Assembly: GCA_029934755.1 (NCBI GenBank)
Contig: JAOZLQ010000070.1
Span: 1-10,955, forward strand
DNA: 10,955 nucleotides
Direction of reading: 5' to 3'
DNA from: Desulfuromusa sp.
GTDB lineage: Bacteria > Desulfobacterota > Desulfuromonadia > Desulfuromonadales > Geopsychrobacteraceae
Numbering within the stretch: position 1 is the first letter of the stretch; every line of letters begins with the position of its first letter. A program made the position numbers and the translations under genes. Shown in pieces: positions 7,334 through 10,955 of this stretch. The notes under the pieces were generated by a model that did not search any database, had not been told where the DNA came from, and saw only the letters and a list, made by a program, of their open reading frames with translations.

Positions 7334-7462
7334 AGTTTCTGCTATATTCTCATTATTTGATACTTTCTCTGTGTTTTTATTGATTTTTTGTTATGATTCT
7401 AATGTCAATGATAGCTATGGGTTTATCTAAGTGCTTTGTTTTAAAAGCAGTTGGCTCGTTGT

Positions 7463-7470
7463 GGAGGAGG
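7463..7470 (+). promoter_or_regulatory. strong ribosome binding site of the PilZ gene
   Basis: GGAGGAGG, 6 nt before ATG 7477. It decides the start of the PilZ protein over the upstream in-frame ATG codons. Confidence 0.85.
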
Positions 7471-7476
7471 CTATAT

Positions 7477-7812
7477 ATGATCGTAGAGCGCAACCCGGTA
7501 CGTAAGAAAAAACGGCTCAAGATCCGCTTTGGTGTAGATTACCCTCGGCGAGTTGCTTTTACGGGCGATGCCTCTGGTGGCGGTTTGTATATTATCACTG
7601 GCCAGCCGGAACGGCCTGGGGCTAAGTTACTGATAGAGATCAACTTGCCAGATGAACAACAGGTGATTGTTTATGGAAGGGTTCGCTGGGCGAAAAAAGT
7701 CCCGCCAAATCTCATCCGGCTTGCCAATAAGGCGGGTATGGGGGTGCAGTTGACCCAATTTGAAACAGGTCAGCAGGCTTTCAGCGACTACCTGGTAACG
7801 TTGCGGCACTGA
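7477..7812 (+). CDS. PilZ-domain (c-di-GMP-binding type) protein
   Basis: A 111-aa single-domain PilZ protein. Both c-di-GMP contact motifs are intact: the RxxxR at residues 9-13 (RKKKR) and the (D/N)xSxxG motif as DASGGG (31-36). The domain finishes with the usual GMGVQLTQF (87-95). PilZ proteins with these residues normally bind c-di-GMP and act by contact with a partner. The start at ATG 7477 is set by an excellent GGAGGAGG (7463-7470) with a 6-nt spacer; a longer frame from 7393 has no site and adds an unrelated hydrophobic leader. The stop is 10 nt before the sigma-54 activator gene, so the two are likely co-transcribed and may work together. No clear promoter is seen in 7334-7476. Confidence 0.92.
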   Translation: MIVERNPVRKKKRLKIRFGVDYPRRVAFTGDASGGGLYIITGQPERPGAKLLIEINLPDEQQVIVYGRVRWAKKVPPNLIRLANKAGMGVQLTQFETGQQAFSDYLVTLRH

Positions 7813-7822
7813 CTTAATAATT

Positions 7823-9241
7823 ATGAATTTAGATGGTAGTCATTCTGAATATCTTCCTGCTGTCGCCCCCGATCTGGTTCTGGTGCGTTGGGGACACGGC
7901 GAATGGCAGGTTCAAGGGTTGTCAGATCGTTTAGCTCTGTGGCTCAGAATTGATCCCGCCCAGGCGCGCGGTCGTTCCCCTGAAGGTCTTTTCCCTGCTG
8001 CAGTTCCATCTCTAATGACCTTGGCTGCCGAAGTTTTGGACCGGGGGCAGGATCTAACCGATGTTAAGTTGCTCCTCCTTCCAAAACAGCCGGAATTTCT
8101 TGCCGATATTCAATTCGCTGGATTGACTGAAGATTATCTTGGTCAGTTGGTGCGGATCAGTTTGCGCGGTGAATCAGTCGCCAGCAAACAAAAAATTGAT
8201 TTTCACGGGATGGTTGGGAGTAGTCCCGCCATGTATGAAGTCTTTCGTAAAATTCGTCTCTATGCCGCCTCTGATGCTGCGGTTATTATCACAGGTGAAA
8301 CGGGAGCGGGAAAAGAATTGGTCGCTCAGGCGTTGCACGCTGAAAGCCTACGTCATGAAAAACCTTTTGCTGCCCTTAACTGTGCCGCAATTAGTGAACA
8401 GTTGCTTGAATCAGAACTTTTTGGTCATGAACGTGGTGCTTTTACTGGAGCTCTGCGGGAACATCGTGGTTATTTTGAGAGGGCTGATGGGGGAACTCTG
8501 TTTCTGGATGAAATCGGGGAGATGCCTCTACATACACAAACCAAACTCCTCCGGGTTTTGGAAGATGGTCGGGTGCAGCGGGTTGGTGGTGAAAAAAGTC
8601 ATCAGGTTGATGTCCGTTTTATTGGTGCAACCAATATTCCTCTGGAGCAGGCTGTCGCGGAAAAGCAATTTCGAGCCGATCTTTACCATCGTTTAGCGGT
8701 CCTCCGAATACATCTTCCCCCATTGCGTGAGCGCTCAGAAGACATCCCTCTGTTGGCTGAGTTATTCCTTGAACAATTTAATGGCAAATATGGAAAACGG
8801 ATCATGCGCTTGACTAGCGAAGCTATGCGTTTATTGCAATCCTATCTCTGGCCCGGGAATATCCGTGAATTGCGCAACATTATCGAGCGGATCGTGGTGG
8901 AGTCTGAGACTGAGGCGATCGGAGCACGGGCTTTTACCGAATGGATCGGTGAACGGCAAAAATTTGCCAGCTCTGCGAGTATGGTTCCTGCAGCCGCAAA
9001 TCAGAGGAATCTTCCTGTTGCGCTACCGTATCCTCACATAGATGAAAATCGTACCTATCATGTTTCCTCCTCCAATCATGCGCAGGGGAAAAGGATTGAG
9101 TTGTCGGAAGATATAATCCGGCAGGCTTACAAGAAAGCCGCCGGGAATTTATCTGCAGCAGCCAGATATTTAGGTGTGCATCGGGCAACACTCTATCGTC
9201 ATCTACAGCGCCTGAATTTGACCCGTCACGATCTCTCCTGA
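7823..9241 (+). CDS. sigma-54-dependent enhancer-binding activator, PAS-like / AAA+ / Fis-HTH
   Basis: A 472-aa bacterial enhancer-binding protein that would remodel sigma-54 RNA polymerase. The N-terminal ~120 residues look like a PAS-type sensor; there is no response-regulator receiver domain. The AAA+ core (about 128-360) has Walker A GETGAGKE (158-165), the sigma-54-contacting GAFTGA loop (205-210), Walker B LFLDE (226-230), LRERSEDIP (301-309) and the sensor-II region WPGNIREL (343-350). A linker (about 375-425) leads to a Fis-type helix-turn-helix (AGNLSAAARYLGVHRATLYRHLQRL, 440-464; quoted in part: AAARYLGVHRATLYRHL). The ATG at 7823 has no clear ribosome site and lies 10 nt after the PilZ stop, suggesting coupling. 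Its likely target is the sigma-54 promoter 144 bp downstream, before the hsp20 pair; that link is inferred from position and site architecture. Confidence 0.94.
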   Translation: MNLDGSHSEYLPAVAPDLVLVRWGHGEWQVQGLSDRLALWLRIDPAQARGRSPEGLFPAAVPSLMTLAAEVLDRGQDLTDVKLLLLPKQPEFLADIQFAGLTEDYLGQLVRISLRGESVASKQKIDFHGMVGSSPAMYEVFRKIRLYAASDAAVIITGETGAGKELVAQALHAESLRHEKPFAALNCAAISEQLLESELFGHERGAFTGALREHRGYFERADGGTLFLDEIGEMPLHTQTKLLRVLEDGRVQRVGGEKSHQVDVRFIGATNIPLEQAVAEKQFRADLYHRLAVLRIHLPPLRERSEDIPLLAELFLEQFNGKYGKRIMRLTSEAMRLLQSYLWPGNIRELRNIIERIVVESETEAIGARAFTEWIGERQKFASSASMVPAAANQRNLPVALPYPHIDENRTYHVSSSNHAQGKRIELSEDIIRQAYKKAAGNLSAAARYLGVHRATLYRHLQRLNLTRHDLS

Positions 9242-9261
9242 CTCTTCCCGAGTTTTAATGA

Positions 9262-9273
9262 TGCGACGTCGCA
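9262..9273. promoter_or_regulatory. upstream activator site 1: perfect 12-bp palindrome
   Basis: TGCGACGTCGCA is a perfect palindrome. A further GTCGCAT (9277-9283) forms a second inverted repeat with ATGCGAC (9261-9267) across 9 nt, so the site contains three half-sites. The centre is about 143 bp upstream of the predicted sigma-54 start. A likely binding site for the adjacent Fis-type activator. Confidence 0.75.
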
Positions 9274-9304
9274 CCTGTCGCATTTAGAAACATCCTGTGT
9301 TACT

Positions 9305-9316
9305 TGTGACGTCGCA
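9305..9316. promoter_or_regulatory. upstream activator site 2: near-perfect copy of the palindrome
   Basis: TGTGACGTCGCA differs from site 1 at one base. Its centre lies 43 bp from the centre of site 1, about four helical turns, so both face the same side of the DNA. The centre is about 100 bp upstream of the predicted sigma-54 start. Confidence 0.75.
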
Positions 9317-9344
9317 GCCCTAAGTAGGTCTTCTTCTTGAACCC

Positions 9345-9357
9345 TAACTAGTTGATA
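9345..9357 (-). promoter_or_regulatory. predicted IHF binding site
   Basis: The minus strand reads TATCAACTAGTTA, an exact match to the IHF consensus WATCAANNNNTTR. It sits between the two activator palindromes and the -24/-12 element, about 60 bp upstream of the predicted start. This is where IHF bends DNA in many sigma-54 promoters. Such a short degenerate motif can occur by chance in AT-rich DNA; the position is what makes it credible. Confidence 0.65.
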
Positions 9358-9384
9358 TTGTTGATAATAATTCTTATTGAATTT

Positions 9385-9400
9385 TGGCATTCCTTTTGAA
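9385..9400 (+). promoter_or_regulatory. sigma-54 (-24/-12) promoter of the hsp20 operon
   Basis: TGGCAT at 9385-9390, 5 nt, then TTGAA at 9396-9400, against the consensus TGGCAC-N5-TTGCA. The invariant GG (9386-9387) and the -12 G (9398) are in exact register (GG-N10-G). The deviations are T for C at the end of the -24 box and A for C in the -12 GC. Transcription would begin near 9411, 44 nt before the hsp20 ATG at 9455. Confidence 0.7.
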
Positions 9401-9454
9401 TTAAACCCACTCGTAAATCAAATTATCAATAACCCTAAAACCAGGAGAAATACA

Positions 9455-9883
9455 ATGTTTGGATTGCAATTTGTAAACGAGATGGGAAATATGCAGCGCG
9501 AAATGGATCAGCTTTTTCGCGGATTGGGCTTCACTTCAACTTATGAATCTCAAATTAAGCAGATCGATTTTCAGGTGATCGATAATGGTGAAAGCTTCAG
9601 TGTTCAAGCTCCACTTCCAGGGTTGGATAGTGAAAAACTCAATATCAGTGTACTGGGTAAGCGCCTAACAGTTTCTGGTGAGTATATTCGTCCAGAGTTG
9701 CCGCAGGAAGTTCGCTGGTACCGCCAAGAGCGGCGTAGTGGAGAATTTGAGCAGAATATTCAGTTGCCGGCAAATCTTGATACTGAAAAGATTGAGGCCG
9801 AGTATGTCGATGGGATTTTAAATATGATCTTGCCGAAATCCGTATCAGAACTGCCAAAGAAAATTGCAGTTAAAATTAACTGA
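9455..9883 (+). CDS. Hsp20/alpha-crystallin small heat-shock protein 1
   Basis: A 142-aa ATP-independent holdase that binds unfolding proteins in the cytoplasm. A short hydrophobic/amphipathic N-terminal arm (about 1-32) precedes the alpha-crystallin domain (about 35-130). The domain contains APLPGLDSEKLNISV (52-66) and the family signature A-x-x-x-D-G-I-L followed by LPK (115-128). The C-terminal tail holds the IxV anchor as IAV (137-139) used for oligomer assembly. The start ATG 9455 has AGGAGA at 9443-9448, 6 nt upstream. A longer frame from TTG 9377 would cover the sigma-54 promoter and is rejected. It is the first gene of a two-gene operon; the second hsp20 begins 30 nt later. Confidence 0.95.
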   Translation: MFGLQFVNEMGNMQREMDQLFRGLGFTSTYESQIKQIDFQVIDNGESFSVQAPLPGLDSEKLNISVLGKRLTVSGEYIRPELPQEVRWYRQERRSGEFEQNIQLPANLDTEKIEAEYVDGILNMILPKSVSELPKKIAVKIN

Positions 9884-9913
9884 TAAAAAACTACAATACA
9901 GAGGAGATAGATC

Positions 9914-10288
9914 ATGAGTGAGAAGCAGATGATGGCTCAAGAAAATGGTTCTGCGCAAAATGCTGACCAAGTAAAAGTACCTTTCAGGATAACTCCTGCG
10001 GTCGATATATATGAAACAGCTGATGCGCTGGTGTTAATGGCTGATTTGCCAGGAGTCGCTAAGCAGGGATTGCAACTCGAAGTTTCCCATGGGGTGTTAA
10101 CTTTGGAAGGAGAAGTCCAGGTTGCTGACAATCAAAAACAGCGTAGTTATTATCGGCAGTTTACCCTCTCTGAACGAATCAATTCTGACGCCGGCAATGC
10201 GGTATTGAAAGATGGAGTCCTTACCCTGCGTTTACCGAAAAGTGCGCTGGAAAAGCCAAAAAAGATTGCTGTTAAGACACTCCACTGA
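9914..10288 (+). CDS. Hsp20/alpha-crystallin small heat-shock protein 2
   Basis: A second, shorter sHSP of 124 aa, clearly diverged from its neighbour. The N-terminal arm is polar and Gln/Met-rich (MSEKQMMAQENGSAQNADQV), not hydrophobic. The alpha-crystallin domain (about 26-110) contains VDIYETADALVLMADLPG (30-47) and A-x-x-x-D-G-V-L followed by LPK (96-109). The C-terminal anchor is IAV (118-120). A strong GAGGAGA ends about 6 nt before ATG 9914. It shares a transcript with hsp20-1 and ends at a terminator. Paired unequal sHSPs often co-assemble or divide roles, as IbpA and IbpB do in E. coli; that is an analogy, not shown here. Confidence 0.95.
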   Translation: MSEKQMMAQENGSAQNADQVKVPFRITPAVDIYETADALVLMADLPGVAKQGLQLEVSHGVLTLEGEVQVADNQKQRSYYRQFTLSERINSDAGNAVLKDGVLTLRLPKSALEKPKKIAVKTLH

Positions 10289-10295
10289 GTCAGAT

Positions 10296-10327
10296 AAAAG
10301 CCAGGGTCATGTATCCCTGGTTTTTTT
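10296..10327 (+). terminator. Rho-independent terminator of the hsp20 operon
   Basis: A CCAGGG / CCCTGG stem (10301-10306 and 10315-10320) with an 8-nt loop, flanked by AAAAG on the left and a run of seven T on the right. It sits 8 nt after the second hsp20 stop and separates it from clpB, although partial read-through is possible. Confidence 0.88.
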
Positions 10328-10350
10328 ACGGTGATTCGGTTTTTAAGCGC

Positions 10351-10356
10351 TATAAT
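10351..10356 (+). promoter_or_regulatory. candidate -10 box of clpB
   Basis: A perfect TATAAT, 46 nt before the clpB ATG. No good -35 box lies at the right distance, and no CIRCE, sigma-32-type or -24/-12 element is visible in 10289-10402. How clpB is heat-induced cannot be read from this stretch. Confidence 0.4.
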
Positions 10357-10402
10357 TGAATGATGATAACTAAAGTAGAAAAAATTTATATCAGGAGCGA
10401 CT

Positions 10403-10955
10403 ATGATTGATCTGAATCGAACGACCCAGAAAGTTCAGGAAGCCCTGCAAGAGGCACAGGCTCATGCGCTGCGTTTGGGACATGCAGAGATCGATGGTGA
10501 ACATCTCTTACTAGCTCTGTGTGAACAGCAGGATGGGTTGACCCCGCGGTTACTGCAGAAGCTGGATATTACCGTTGCAGATATTTTAGATGGTTTGAAT
10601 CAGGATCTGCAATCGCGTCCTCATGTTGGTGGTCCTGGTGCCGATAGCAGCAAGTTGTACGCGAGTCGTCGCCTTGGTCGTCTTATGCTGCAGGCGGAAA
10701 CTGAGGCGAAACAGCTAAAAGATGAATATGTCAGTGTTGAGCATATTCTTCTGGCGGCTGTCGCCGAAGGAGAACGGACTGCTAGCGGAAAAATATTTAA
10801 AAAACTAAACATTGATCGTGACCGATTGCTACAGTCGTTGACTGAAATTCGCGGTCATCAACGGGTGACCAGTCAGGATCCCGAAGCCACTTACGAAGCA
10901 CTGGAAAAGTATGGTCGTGATCTGGTTGAGGCAGTCAAAACAGGAAAGCTTGATC
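10403..10955 (+). CDS. clpB: ClpB disaggregase, N-terminal part (runs off the window)
   Basis: The first 184 residues of a Clp/Hsp100 ATPase, open at the window edge. The two Clp-N repeats are visible: the first with IDGEHLLLALCEQ (30-42), the second with YVSVEHILLAAVAEGE near 109-124. The text around 157-184 (VTSQDPEATYEALEKYGRD, then GKLD) is the linker leading into the first AAA+ domain and is typical of ClpB rather than ClpA or ClpC. ClpB, with DnaK, extracts proteins from aggregates, and sHSPs make such aggregates easier to dissolve, which fits the hsp20 pair upstream. AGGAG lies about 6 nt before ATG 10403. The ATPase domains are outside the window, so family assignment rests on the N-terminus. 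Confidence 0.93.
   Translation, partial: MIDLNRTTQKVQEALQEAQAHALRLGHAEIDGEHLLLALCEQQDGLTPRLLQKLDITVADILDGLNQDLQSRPHVGGPGADSSKLYASRRLGRLMLQAETEAKQLKDEYVSVEHILLAAVAEGERTASGKIFKKLNIDRDRLLQSLTEIRGHQRVTSQDPEATYEALEKYGRDLVEAVKTGKLD

Noticed and set aside
7393..7476. Hydrophobic leader on the PilZ protein from ATG 7393
   Set aside because: No ribosome site, and the added residues are unlike PilZ proteins; GGAGGAGG before ATG 7477 decides the start.
6939..7476. tRNA-Asn as the attachment site of a genomic island
   Set aside because: No integrase, no direct repeat of the tRNA 3' end and no obvious base-composition shift are seen downstream within the window.
8139..8696. 185-aa open frame inside the EBP gene
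   Set aside because: A +1 shadow of a strongly conserved AAA+ coding region, with no recognisable protein features.
9377..9454. Longer N-terminus for hsp20-1 from TTG 9377
   Set aside because: It would translate through the -24/-12 element and has no ribosome site, while ATG 9455 has AGGAGA at the right distance and begins like other sHSPs.
10289..10402. CIRCE, sigma-32 or second sigma-54 element before clpB
   Set aside because: None of the motifs (TTAGCACTC repeats, CTTGAA...CCCCAT, TGGC-N-TTGC) is present; only an isolated TATAAT.
1..10955. CRISPR arrays, insertion sequences, toxin-antitoxin or phage-defence genes
   Set aside because: No regularly spaced repeats, transposase motifs or known defence domains were found on either strand; the gene content is housekeeping and regulatory.

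Overview
The window (about 45% G+C by eye, protein-dense, no phage or transposon genes) looks like chromosome of an anaerobic Desulfuromonadia/Geobacter-type bacterium (former Deltaproteobacteria). The evidence is the combination of a futalosine-type menaquinone gene pair (mqnB, mqnD), a full-length MglA/MglB polarity-switch pair, a PilZ protein and a sigma-54 activator. Species assignment is inference.

Layout. At 1-2870 a VanZ-like membrane protein with an extra C-terminal beta-rich domain is followed by serA (phosphoglycerate dehydrogenase with ACT domain), which has a good sigma-70-type promoter and a clear terminator. At 2892-5555, on the minus strand, an unrecognised 361-aa protein overlaps mqnB, followed by mqnD; this is a compact operon for two late futalosine-pathway steps. 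At 5705-6869, divergent from that operon, lies mglB-mglA (Roadblock GAP plus Ras-like GTPase). At 6890-7060 there is a tRNA-Asn(GTT) unit with its own promoter, encoded CCA and strong terminator. At 7076-7333 a small two-helix membrane protein starts right at the foot of that terminator.

The most interesting part is 7477-10955: a PilZ (c-di-GMP) protein gene, 10 nt later a receiver-less sigma-54 enhancer-binding protein (EBP), then two Hsp20 small heat-shock proteins and the start of clpB. The non-coding stretch between the EBP and the first hsp20 contains, in order, two near-identical 12-bp palindromes 43 bp apart, a perfect match to the IHF consensus, and a sigma-54 -24/-12 element with exact GG-N10 spacing. 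This is the textbook order of a sigma-54 enhancer promoter.

The region can therefore be read as a self-contained protein-quality-control module: the EBP (perhaps informed by c-di-GMP through its PilZ neighbour) drives the sHSP pair, which would hold unfolded proteins for the ClpB disaggregase next door. The DNA elements are visible directly; the wiring is inference. Several starts were moved from the longest possible ORF to positions with a Shine-Dalgarno sequence: mqnB 4468, mglB 5769, PilZ 7477, hsp20-1 9455.
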